In this document: positions 1-6,312 of the stretch, piece after piece
How positions within the stretch are numbered: position 1 is the first letter of the stretch
Layout of the letters: the number at the start of each line of letters is the position of its first letter
Assembly: GCA_039920165.1 (NCBI GenBank)
Contig: JBDSEG010000160.1
Span: 1-9,716 of the forward strand
DNA length: 9,716 bases
Source: JBDSEG01 sp039920165
GTDB lineage: Bacteria > Pseudomonadota > Gammaproteobacteria > Burkholderiales > Burkholderiaceae_C
Reading direction: 5' to 3'
The notes under the pieces: generated by a model
What the model saw: only the letters and a program-made list of their open reading frames with translations
Told to the model about the DNA's origin: nothing
Databases searched by the model: none
Program-made: the position numbers and the translations under genes

Positions 1-945
1 TTTCGCATCGATCACTATCTCGGCAAGCCCTCGGTGCAGAACCTGATGGCGCTGCGCTTCGGCAACGCCCTGTTCGAGCCGCTGTGGCGGCGCGAAAGCG
101 TCGCCAACGTCCAGATCACGTTGGCCGAGGACATCGGCGTCGGCACCCGCGGCGACTTCTACGATGCCACCGGCGCGCTGCGCGACATGGTGCAGAACCA
201 CGCCCTTCAACTGCTGACCATGGTCGCGATGGAGCCGCCGTCGCGCAACGACGCCGATGCGATCCGCGATGAGAAGCTGAAGGTGCTGCGCTCGCTCGTG
301 CCCTTCACCGACGACAGCGTGCAGCGCGACGTGGTGCGCGGCCAGTACCGCGCCGGAACGGGGCGCGGCGAGAGGGTGCCCGGCTATCTGGACGAGGCGA
401 AGGTGCCGGCCGGCAGCCGCACCGAGACCTTCGTCGCGCTGCGCACCGAGGTGCGAAACTGGCGCTGGGCCGGGGTGCCCTTCTATCTGCGCACCGGCAA
501 GCGGCTGGCCGAACGCGACGCCCAGATCGTGGTCAATTTCCGGCCCGCGCCGCACAGCATCTTTCCGGGCGTGAACCAGCCGAACAAGCTCGTCATCAAG
601 CTGCAGCCCGAGGACGGCCTGGAACTGCACCTCCTCGCCGCGAAGGGCGCCGGCCAGCACGAGATGCTGACGCCGGTCTCGCTCGACCTCGACTTCGACA
701 AGGCCTTCGCCGAAAACCGTATCGGCGCCTACGAGCGGCTGCTGATGGACGTGATCGCCGGGCGGTTGAACCTGTTCGTTCGCAGCGACGAGCAGGAGGA
801 GGCGTGGCGCTGGGTCGAGCCCATCCTCGACGTCTGGGAGCGCGATACCGGCGGCCCGCGACCGTATGCCGCCGGAACCTGGGGCCCGGCGGCGGCGAGT
901 GCGCTGGTGGCGCGCGACGCCTACACCTGGGCCGAAGAACAATGA
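1..945 (+). CDS. zwf: Glucose-6-phosphate 1-dehydrogenase, C-terminal part (5' end outside window)
   Basis: Oxidises glucose 6-phosphate to 6-phosphogluconolactone with NAD(P)+, the cytosolic entry to the oxidative pentose phosphate and Entner-Doudoroff pathways. The frame is open from base 1 and gives 314 residues, so roughly the N-terminal third, with the nucleotide-binding Rossmann fold, is missing. The visible part starts with the substrate-binding motif RIDHYLGK (residues 2-9). It continues with FGNALFEPLW, QITLAEDIGVG and LRDMVQNHALQ, the last holding the histidine that acts as catalytic base in the Leuconostoc enzyme. Later come VPFYLRTGKRL and the typical C-terminal blocks EAWRWVEPILDVW and YAAGTWGP. 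All key residues in this part are intact. hexR starts 21 bases downstream on the same strand, so the two are probably co-transcribed. Identification is secure; which cofactor is preferred cannot be read here. Confidence 0.97.
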   Translation, partial: FRIDHYLGKPSVQNLMALRFGNALFEPLWRRESVANVQITLAEDIGVGTRGDFYDATGALRDMVQNHALQLLTMVAMEPPSRNDADAIRDEKLKVLRSLVPFTDDSVQRDVVRGQYRAGTGRGERVPGYLDEAKVPAGSRTETFVALRTEVRNWRWAGVPFYLRTGKRLAERDAQIVVNFRPAPHSIFPGVNQPNKLVIKLQPEDGLELHLLAAKGAGQHEMLTPVSLDLDFDKAFAENRIGAYERLLMDVIAGRLNLFVRSDEQEEAWRWVEPILDVWERDTGGPRPYAAGTWGPAAASALVARDAYTWAEEQ

Positions 946-966
946 CACGCTGACGGAGCGCCGCCC

Positions 967-1827
967 ATGCTCGCCCGCATCCGCGCCAGCCGCGCCACGC
1001 TGTCACCGTCCGAGCAACGCGTGGCGGATCTGGTGCTCGCCGATCCGCGCGGCTTCGCGGCCTCGCCGGTCGGCGCGCTGGCCGAACGCGCGCAGGTCAG
1101 CAAGCCGACCGTGCTGCGCTTTTGCCGCAGCCTCGGCTTCGGCGGCCTGACCGATTTCAAGCGCACCCTCGCCGGCAGCGTGAACGAAGGCGTTCCCTTC
1201 GTACACCGCGCGGTCGAGGAAGGTGATGCGCCGGGCGAGATCCTCGTCAAGGTGCTCGACAACGCCGTCGCTTCGATGCTCAAGTTGCGCAACGACGCCG
1301 CAGGCCGGGCTTACGAGCAGGCGGTCGCGGCACTCGACAAGGCCGGGCGCGCGGGCGCGCGGATCCAGTTCTACGGCGTCGGCAATTCGGGCATCGTGGC
1401 GCAGGACGCGCAACTCAAATTCTTTCGCCTCGGCGTGCAGGCGAGCGCCGTGAGCGACAGCCACGTGCAGCTGATAAGTGCAACGCTTCTGACGCGCGGC
1501 GACTGCGCCGTCTTCATCAGCAATTCGGGGCGCAGCCGCGACATCCTCGAGGCGGCACGGCTCGCGCGCAAAAACCAAGCGACCACGCTGGCGATCACGG
1601 CCAGCGGCTCACCGCTCGCACGACTCTCGCATGCGACAGACCACATCGTTCTGGCCGTCGACCATCCGGAAGACCACGAACGCTACACGCCGATGGTGTC
1701 GCGCCTGCTGCATCTGGCGGTGATCGACGTCCTCGTCACCGCGGTCGCGCTGCGCATGCCCGCCGCCGTTCGACCCCGGCTGGCGCAGATCAAGGACAAC
1801 CTGCGCAGCCGCCGTGAAGAGGGATAG
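967..1827 (+). CDS. hexR: HexR-type RpiR-family transcriptional regulator (HTH + SIS)
   Basis: A 286-residue cytosolic DNA-binding regulator of central carbon metabolism. Residues 1-77 are an RpiR-type helix-turn-helix domain (LSPSEQRVADLVLADPR, then VSKPTVLRFCRSLGF). Residues about 115-260 form a sugar-isomerase (SIS) domain with YGVGNSGIVAQDAQLKFFRLG and the phosphosugar-binding loop FISNSGRSRDI. The SIS block closely matches HexR proteins of Pseudomonas and relatives, which release DNA on binding 2-keto-3-deoxy-6-phosphogluconate and control zwf, edd/eda and gap genes. The ATG at 967 has GGAG at 955-958 and matches the family start (MLxRI). Its position right after zwf fits that role, although in Pseudomonas hexR is divergent from zwf rather than behind it. 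No copy of the published palindromic HexR operator was noticed in the window; it would be expected upstream of zwf, outside. Another RpiR-family sugar sensor is possible but less likely. Confidence 0.9.
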   Translation: MLARIRASRATLSPSEQRVADLVLADPRGFAASPVGALAERAQVSKPTVLRFCRSLGFGGLTDFKRTLAGSVNEGVPFVHRAVEEGDAPGEILVKVLDNAVASMLKLRNDAAGRAYEQAVAALDKAGRAGARIQFYGVGNSGIVAQDAQLKFFRLGVQASAVSDSHVQLISATLLTRGDCAVFISNSGRSRDILEAARLARKNQATTLAITASGSPLARLSHATDHIVLAVDHPEDHERYTPMVSRLLHLAVIDVLVTAVALRMPAAVRPRLAQIKDNLRSRREEG

Positions 1828-1848
1828 GCGCAGACCGATCGACGCGGG

Positions 1849-2031
1849 TTATTTTTCCTGCGGATCGAGGCCCTTGATGGCCGAACCGTCGGGTTGTACC
1901 GGCGGGATCTCGACCTGCTTCGACTCGTTTTCCTCGTCCTTGAAGTTTTCCGGATGGGTGCGGCTCGCACGCTCCTCGGATTGCTTGAGCGCATCGCGCT
2001 GATCGGTGCTGCTCGTGGTCTTTGCGTTCAT
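1849..2031 (-). CDS. Small hydrophilic protein of unknown function (60 aa)
   Basis: I do not recognise this gene. It encodes 60 residues rich in Glu, Lys, Ser and Asp, with no hydrophobic segment, no cysteine and a Pro-containing second half (EIPPVQPDGS). It is probably intrinsically disordered and cytosolic. The call as a real gene rests on a good ribosome site (GGAGAC on the minus strand, at 2036-2041, five bases before the ATG), on its fit between hexR and the next gene, and on a composition typical of conserved small proteobacterial proteins rather than of a shadow frame. It ends 21 bases from the hexR stop, convergently, with no evident terminator between. Its 5' leader contains strong hairpins (2049-2086), which may affect its expression. 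Confidence 0.7.
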   Translation of the reverse strand: MNAKTTSSTDQRDALKQSEERASRTHPENFKDEENESKQVEIPPVQPDGSAIKGLDPQEK

Positions 2032-2048
2032 ATTCGTCTCCGGTCGAT

Positions 2049-2068
2049 GAGGCGCCAGTGGGCGCCTC
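2049..2068. repeat. Perfect inverted repeat, 8-bp stem, 4-base loop
   Basis: GAGGCGCC, loop AGTG, GGCGCCTC. It lies in the 146-base gap between the divergent genes at 2031 and 2178. Read on the minus strand it sits in the presumed leader of the 60-residue protein, 17 bases before its start codon and just upstream of its ribosome site. It has no T-run, so it is not a standard intrinsic terminator. It could be an operator or an mRNA structure. Confidence 0.7.
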
Positions 2069-2086
2069 GCGCGGGCGCCGCGCGAG
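2066..2086. repeat. Perfect inverted repeat, 9-bp stem, 3-base loop
   Basis: CTCGCGCGG, loop GCG, CCGCGCGAG. It overlaps the right arm of the 2049-2068 repeat by three bases, so the two hairpins compete at their join. Both are entirely GC-rich apart from one or two pairs. In RNA from either strand this would form a very stable pair of stem-loops between the divergent genes. Confidence 0.65.
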
Positions 2087-2127
2087 CCGCGAACGACGCG
2101 TCGGCGTGTCAGAACTTGCCGACACGC

Positions 2128-2140
2128 GGCATAAGATGCC
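2128..2140. repeat. Short inverted repeat GGCAT-AAG-ATGCC upstream of the membrane protein gene
   Basis: A 5-bp stem with a three-base loop, 37 bases before the ATG at 2178. It includes TAAGAT (2132-2137), the best -10-like hexamer in the gap, but no -35 box sits at normal spacing (TTGCCG at 2116-2121 is only 10 bases away). This may be a small operator overlapping a promoter for the 2178 gene; the evidence is weak. Confidence 0.3.
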
Positions 2141-2177
2141 GTGCTCGCGCCCCGCGAACGATCGGACGAGGAATCCC

Positions 2178-2387
2178 ATGAACAACTTGTTGCTGTGGAT
2201 CGGTCGCACGGCCGGCCTGGCTGGCGCGCTTGTCTGTGCGTTGGCGGTGGTGGTGCGCCTGTCCGGCCACTTCTGGTTCGGGGGTCTGCAGATCACCACC
2301 TGGCTGCTCGGCGGCATGGCGCTGATGCTGGGCGCCTGTCTGAGTTATGCCGCGGCCGTGGCGGAAGCACGCCAGTTGCCGCACTAG
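2178..2387 (+). CDS. Small two-helix inner-membrane protein of unknown function (69 aa)
   Basis: Function not recognised. The product has two hydrophobic segments, about residues 4-28 (ending VCALAVVVRL) and 38-60 (TWLLGGMALMLGACLSYAAA), joined by a short aromatic loop (GHFWFGG). It ends with a short polar tail, EARQLPH. The frame is open further upstream, but the ATG at 2178 was chosen because GAGGA (2168-2172) lies five bases before it and because the upstream translation is Arg-rich and unlike a protein N-terminus. It is divergent from the 60-residue gene. The L,D-transpeptidase gene begins 146 bases downstream on the same strand, separated by hairpins, so co-transcription is uncertain. 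Confidence 0.72.
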   Translation: MNNLLLWIGRTAGLAGALVCALAVVVRLSGHFWFGGLQITTWLLGGMALMLGACLSYAAAVAEARQLPH

Positions 2388-2412
2388 CGTTTCCGCACTC
2401 CGCGAATCCGGC

Positions 2413-2428
2413 CGCAGCAGGTGCTGCG
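2413..2428. repeat. Perfect palindrome CGCAGCA-GG-TGCTGCG
   Basis: Seven-base arms around a two-base centre, in the gap between the membrane protein gene and the L,D-transpeptidase gene. There is no following T-run. It may be a protein-binding site, or part of a composite repeat with the hairpin at 2453-2474. Confidence 0.5.
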
Positions 2429-2452
2429 AGCGCAAGCGCCGTTCCGCGTTCC

Positions 2453-2478
2453 GTCGGCGCATCGCGGCGCCGACCTAC
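2453..2478 (-). repeat. REP-like element: GTAG head plus 8-bp hairpin
   Basis: On the minus strand it reads GTAG (2478-2475), then GTCGGCGC, loop CGCGAT, GCGCCGAC, which is a perfect 8-bp stem. A GTAG or GTGG tetranucleotide directly 5' of an imperfect or perfect hairpin, in an intergenic gap, is the pattern of REP elements mobilised by RAYT transposases in Pseudomonas and Stenotrophomonas. Only one copy is visible here, so its repetitive nature is inferred. It lies 56 bases before the start of the L,D-transpeptidase gene. Confidence 0.4.
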
Positions 2479-2533
2479 AGCCCCTGCAAGACGGCCGGCC
2501 TAAGCTGCGCCGCATCTTCCACGGAGCTCCCGC

Positions 2534-3538
2534 ATGACTCGCAATCTGTATCGCGCCCTCGCCATGGCGCTGGTCGCCAGCGCCGCGCACGCCAAGGCGC
2601 CGCCGCGCGCCGCCATCGATCCGCAGGCCGCCGTTGCACGCCTGAACGCGGCCGATGCCAAGGCGCCGTTTACGATCGGTGCACGGGGTCCGGTGGTGGC
2701 GCGGGCCCAGGTGCTGCTCGACCGCGCATGGTTTTCGCCGGGCGAGATCGACGGCCGGTTCAGCCAGAACATGCGTCGCAGCCTGCTTGCATTCCAGCGC
2801 GCCAACGGGTTGCCGACCAGCGGTCGCGTCGATGTCGCGACCTGGCAGGCGCTGCGCGGCGATACGGCGCCGGCGTTCGTTCTCTATACCGTGAGCGAGG
2901 CCGATCTGAAGGGGCCGTTCGTCAAGATTCCGGCCGACATGAACCGGCGCGCCGAGCTTCCCGTGCTCGGCTACGAATCGATTCGCGAAGCGCTCGGCGA
3001 GCGCTTCCACATGAGTCCGGCGCTGCTTGCCGAGCTCAATCCCGGCCGATCGCTCGCGCACCTGCGCGCCGGCGATAGGCTCGTCGTGGCCAACCCGCCC
3101 GAACGCAATCAAGGCGCTCCCACGGGCGCGCGTTCCATCGAGATCGACAAGTCCGACCGCACGCTGCTCGTGCTCGGCAGCGAGGCGAAGATCCTGGCCG
3201 CATTTCCGATCAGCATCGGCGGCCCGCGCGACCCCTTGCCGCTCGGCAAGATGAAGATCACCAACGAGGTCGAGAACCCGTCATTCACTTTCGACCCCGT
3301 GCTGCTCAAGAGCGCGCCCAAGGGCGCAGTCAAGACCGAGATCCGGCCCTGGCCGAACAACCCGGTCGGCAACATGTGGCTCGGCCTGTCCAAGCCGCAC
3401 TGGGGCATCCACGGAACGCCCGACCCGTCGCGGCTGGGCCGTGCCGAAACCAACGGCTGCATCCACCTGACCAACTGGGACGCGCACCGCCTGTCGACGC
3501 TGGCCAAGGCCGGCTTCGCGGTGGAGGTGCGCGAGTGA
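2534..3538 (+). CDS. Periplasmic L,D-transpeptidase (YkuD) with peptidoglycan-binding domain
   Basis: Predicted to form or exchange L,D-crosslinks in peptidoglycan, or to attach proteins to it, in the periplasm. It has 334 residues. Residues 1-20 are a signal peptide ending AHA. Residues about 46-107 form a PG_binding_1 helical domain (GPVVARAQVLLDRAWF, then LLAFQRANGLPTSG). Residues 146-195 look LysM-like (FHMSPALLAELNPG, LRAGDRLVVAN). Residues about 200-333 form the YkuD catalytic domain. The active site is HGTPDPS (His near 293) followed by ETNGCIHLTNWDA, with the nucleophile Cys near 309. The usual [S/T]HGCxR motif reads TNGCIH here, a variant that keeps the Cys and Gly. The ATG at 2534 has GGAG seven bases upstream. 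The M23 peptidase gene starts one base after its stop codon, so the two form an operon. Confidence 0.93.
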   Translation: MTRNLYRALAMALVASAAHAKAPPRAAIDPQAAVARLNAADAKAPFTIGARGPVVARAQVLLDRAWFSPGEIDGRFSQNMRRSLLAFQRANGLPTSGRVDVATWQALRGDTAPAFVLYTVSEADLKGPFVKIPADMNRRAELPVLGYESIREALGERFHMSPALLAELNPGRSLAHLRAGDRLVVANPPERNQGAPTGARSIEIDKSDRTLLVLGSEAKILAAFPISIGGPRDPLPLGKMKITNEVENPSFTFDPVLLKSAPKGAVKTEIRPWPNNPVGNMWLGLSKPHWGIHGTPDPSRLGRAETNGCIHLTNWDAHRLSTLAKAGFAVEVRE

Positions 3539-3539
3539 T

Positions 3540-4079
3540 ATGAGGCGGGTCGGCTTCGCGTGCGCGCTCACGCTGGCATTCGCAATCGGCGCGGTGCACG
3601 GGCAAGGCGACACACCGCTCCTGCGTCCTCTTGCGGTGCCAGTGCAGGGAGTCGCCGCCAGCCAGTTGACGGATACCTTCAACGCGCCACGCGAATCGAC
3701 CAGACGCCACGAGGCGCTCGATATCGCCGCGCCACGCGGCCGCGCGGTATATGCGGTCGACGACGGCACGCTCGCCAAGCTCTTCACCAGCCGGCAGGGC
3801 GGCCTGACCATCTACCAGTTCGATCCGGCGCGCCGCATCGCCTACTACTACGCCCACCTCGACCGCTACGCCGACGGGCTGCGCGAAGGCATGCCACTGC
3901 GCCGCTGCGAGCTGATCGGCTATGTGGGAAGCACCGGCAATGCGCCGCCCGACGCGCCGCACCTGCACTTCGCGGTCTTTCGCCTCGGGGTTCTCAAGCA
4001 GTGGTGGGCCGGCACCGCGCTAGACCCCCTGCCGGCGATGCAGGCGGGCGCCGCTGCGGGGCTGGGCTGCGGGCGCTGA
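3540..4079 (+). CDS. Secreted M23-family (LytM) metallopeptidase
   Basis: A 179-residue zinc peptidase expected to cut peptide bonds in peptidoglycan, or to activate an amidase, in the periplasm. Residues 1-21 form a signal peptide (MRRVGFACALTLAFAIGAVHG). The LytM core has all zinc and catalytic residues: His57 and Asp61 in RRHEALDIAAP, His106 in YYYAHLDRY, and His141-x-His143 in DAPHLHFAV. The complete HxxxD/HxH set argues for an active enzyme rather than a degenerate EnvC/NlpD-type activator. There are no LysM or coiled-coil parts, so it is short for the family and essentially a bare catalytic domain. The ATG overlaps no other gene and starts one base after the L,D-transpeptidase stop; GGAGGTG at 3523-3529 lies inside that upstream gene, so translation is probably coupled. 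The cyclase gene ends only six bases away on the opposite strand. Confidence 0.92.
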   Translation: MRRVGFACALTLAFAIGAVHGQGDTPLLRPLAVPVQGVAASQLTDTFNAPRESTRRHEALDIAAPRGRAVYAVDDGTLAKLFTSRQGGLTIYQFDPARRIAYYYAHLDRYADGLREGMPLRRCELIGYVGSTGNAPPDAPHLHFAVFRLGVLKQWWAGTALDPLPAMQAGAAAGLGCGR

Positions 4080-4085
4080 CCGAAC

Positions 4086-5831
4086 TCAGGCCTGGGGTTG
4101 CGTCGCCTGTGCCAGTCGCAGGCCCAGTTCCTGCGCGCGCTCGACCAACAGCACCTCGAGCGGGTTCTGCAATCCCCGGATCGCGGTGGTCTGCACCGCG
4201 AGGCCGGTGGGGTCGAGTCCCCCGTGGCGCGCCGCTTCCACCGAGACGGCGAGCTGTACATCGGCCTGCTTGGCGATGGCCTCGAGGCGCGATGCGACAT
4301 TCAACGCCGGGCCGACCACCGACAGGGTCATCGCCTCGCCGACGCCGATGCGCCCGAGCACATGGCGCCCGCAATGCAGGCCCATCGCGATGCGGATCGG
4401 CCGGGCCAGGTCGGACTGCATGCGCGCATTGAGCTGGGTCACCTCCCGATCGACCGCCCCGCAGGCGAACAGCGCTGAGCGGCACGCGGCCGGCAGGCCG
4501 CCGAAGGCGGGATCGAAGACCGCGAGCACGCCGTCGCCGGCGCGATCGTTGATCCAGCCGCCGGTGCCGTACACGGCCTGCCCGACGGCATGGAAGAAAT
4601 GGTTGAGCAAATACACCACGTCGTAGGCGAGCTTCTGTTCGGTGAGCGCGGTGAAACCGCGGATATCGATGAACAGCACCGCGAGTTCGCGTTCGACGCC
4701 GGCCGCCTCGTCGGCATGCGCGAGCGCCGGCGCATCGGCGCCATGGCGCGGCCGCACGAGCGGCTGAACCGTGACCGCGCCGAGAACCCGCGCCTGGCAC
4801 GCGAGCCGCACATCGGCCGGCGCACGGATCGAGCGCAGCGTGCGGCGCTCGGTCTCTTCGACCGGACTCAGGCCGTCTGCATCGCCGAGCACCCGGACCC
4901 GGCAGGTCGAACACCGCCCGCGTCCGCCGCACACCGACATGTGCCCGATGCCGTTCAGCCGGCTCACTTCGAGCAGCGTCGGCCCGCTCGCCGAACGCAC
5001 GCGCGGGCCGTCCAGGTACTGGACCGGGATGCGCATCGAACGCCGCTGGCGCAGCATGCGTAACGCACCGAACCCGGCCGCGCCCAGGGCGACGGCATAG
5101 AAGACAGCCGCCGACGCCTCACGCCAGTCAGCGAGGCGGGCAGCTTCGGCCGCATCGGGCCAGCGGGTTGCCGTGCGCAGCGCCGCGAGCGCGCTCGGAT
5201 CGGCATTCGCCCGCGCCATTTCTCGACCCTGCGTCACGACGCCGACCAGCGCCAGGCACGGCAGCAGCGTCGCCGCCACCAGCAGCCTCGGTGCCACGCG
5301 CCGGTAGGCCGGCGCGAGCCGCAGCCAGTGGTGCAGGCCGATGCAGCCGTGGGCCCACACGACGAGCAGCAACAGCGTCTGTGCCGGCATCGCATCCGGC
5401 CAGATGCGGGTCAGCGCATACGGGTACGTCGTGTCGACGCCGAACGCGAGCGCGGCAATGCGTGTATTGACGATGTGCGGCAGCAGCAGCAACGGGATCA
5501 CGAGGCCGAGGCCCAGCTGCAGCCACTCCCACGCCGGCAGCCGCAGCGTCGCGCGCGCCGCGAGCCGGGTCAGCGCCGACGCCGCATGCACGAGCAGGGC
5601 GACGCCAAGCACGAGGCTGCCCGGCACCGAGCGCGTGACCGCGGTGCGGGCAGCATCGAAGGCCAGCATCGCCTCCAGGCTGACCAGTCCCAGCGCGTGG
5701 TTAAGGAAGTGCGTCGCCGCGAAGGCGAACAGAACGAGTCCGCTCGCCAGCCGCAGGCGCTGGGCCGAGCTGCCTCGAAGCAAGGGGTGAAGGGGGCTGT
5801 CGATGGCGGCGGCTTTTTCAGGCCGGCGCAT
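4086..5831 (-). CDS. cyaC: CyaC-like membrane nucleotide cyclase: six-helix diheme-type anchor, [2Fe-2S] domain, class III cyclase
   Basis: Probably makes cAMP (or another cyclic nucleotide) in response to respiratory redox state. It has 581 residues from the ATG at 5831. Residues 30-260 hold six membrane helices with histidines 41 and 45 (FLNH), 82 (LLVHA), 119 (LLPH) and 161/167/168 (WAHGCIGLHH), like the tetra-histidine heme signature of diheme succinate:quinone oxidoreductase anchors. Residues 266-360 form a ferredoxin domain with Cys301, 307, 310 (CGGRGRCSTC) and 345. Residues 380-560 form the class III cyclase with metal aspartates 389 (FIDIRGFT) and 433 (AGDG) and Asn511/Arg515 (LNVASRL). 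S. meliloti CyaC, with the same layout, was shown to bind diheme B and a binuclear Fe-S cluster and to respond to quinones. The usual adenine-selecting Lys is Asp429 here. A GTG at 5933 would add 34 residues; the ATG gives a 14-base overlap with the upstream gene. Neither start has a clear ribosome site. Confidence 0.9.
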   Translation of the reverse strand: MRRPEKAAAIDSPLHPLLRGSSAQRLRLASGLVLFAFAATHFLNHALGLVSLEAMLAFDAARTAVTRSVPGSLVLGVALLVHAASALTRLAARATLRLPAWEWLQLGLGLVIPLLLLPHIVNTRIAALAFGVDTTYPYALTRIWPDAMPAQTLLLLVVWAHGCIGLHHWLRLAPAYRRVAPRLLVAATLLPCLALVGVVTQGREMARANADPSALAALRTATRWPDAAEAARLADWREASAAVFYAVALGAAGFGALRMLRQRRSMRIPVQYLDGPRVRSASGPTLLEVSRLNGIGHMSVCGGRGRCSTCRVRVLGDADGLSPVEETERRTLRSIRAPADVRLACQARVLGAVTVQPLVRPRHGADAPALAHADEAAGVERELAVLFIDIRGFTALTEQKLAYDVVYLLNHFFHAVGQAVYGTGGWINDRAGDGVLAVFDPAFGGLPAACRSALFACGAVDREVTQLNARMQSDLARPIRIAMGLHCGRHVLGRIGVGEAMTLSVVGPALNVASRLEAIAKQADVQLAVSVEAARHGGLDPTGLAVQTTAIRGLQNPLEVLLVERAQELGLRLAQATQPQA

Positions 5832-6300
5832 CTTGCCATCGGCCGGCCCGTCGAGCGCCGCGCGCGGACCGCTTGCGAGATCGACGCTGGTCGCCGGCCA
5901 CGAAATAGACCCTCTTCCACGCTGCGCCGACACGCTGAAAGCCGGCGCAGGGGGCCGTGGCTGCGAGCGCCGGGCACTCGATCAACGCCTTGTCGATATC
6001 GACGGAGCGCGCCCGCGTGATGCGCGCCAACATGCGCAGCGACTGCGGATCGCGCATCCGGTGCGCGATGGCCTGGTCGGCGCTTGCGTCACCGCCGAAG
6101 CTCCAGATAAATTCCCAGCGCATGGCCGAGCGCAGCGCGGCTTCATCGCGCTCCTCGGCCGCGCGGGAAACGGCGCGAATCAGCGCGCTCGCCTGCCGAT
6201 CGATCGCCTGTGCAGCGGCTCGCACCGGCAGCAAGCCCGCAGCGAGCAGGGCCGCGGCTGCGGAATAGGCGAGACGCCGAGGCAGCACCATCGTCGGCAT
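5818..6300 (-). CDS. Small exported protein of unknown function
   Basis: Function not recognised. It has 160 residues. Residues 1-31 form a signal peptide (basic start LPRRL, hydrophobic AAAALLAAGLL, likely cleavage near RAAA-QA), so the protein is periplasmic. The mature part is helical and charged, with two cysteines (109 in ECPA and 118 in PCAGF) that could form a disulfide. It ends its folded part with GAAWKRVYFVAGD, reminiscent of the last strands of NTF2/SnoaL-like domains. After that comes a very basic tail (residues 138-153, rich in Arg), where codon third positions lose GC bias and the cyclase frame looks more gene-like; the true C-terminus may be shorter if there is a frame error. 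The ATG at 6300 has GAAGG upstream. It sits 12 bases after the acetyltransferase stop and overlaps the cyclase start, so all three are co-transcribed. A sensory partner for the cyclase is possible but unproven. Confidence 0.68.
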   Translation of the reverse strand: MPTMVLPRRLAYSAAAALLAAGLLPVRAAAQAIDRQASALIRAVSRAAEERDEAALRSAMRWEFIWSFGGDASADQAIAHRMRDPQSLRMLARITRARSVDIDKALIECPALAATAPCAGFQRVGAAWKRVYFVAGDQRRSRKRSARGARRAGRWQDAPA

Positions 6301-6312
6301 CGCGTCTGGCCT

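Noticed and set aside
2112..2117. GAACTT as a sigma-E type -35 box for the 69-residue membrane protein
   Set aside because: No matching -10 (TCTGA-like) is found 16-17 bases downstream.
3560..4432. Long plus-strand open frame of about 290 codons across the M23 gene and the end of the cyclase gene
   Set aside because: Its translation is Arg/Pro/Ala-rich with no domain, and both strands here are already explained by well-supported genes. Long empty frames are expected at this GC content.
5328..6020. Plus-strand open frame of about 230 codons opposite the cyclase N-terminus
   Set aside because: The product is Gln/Arg-rich low-complexity sequence, antisense to the membrane domain. It is a shadow frame.
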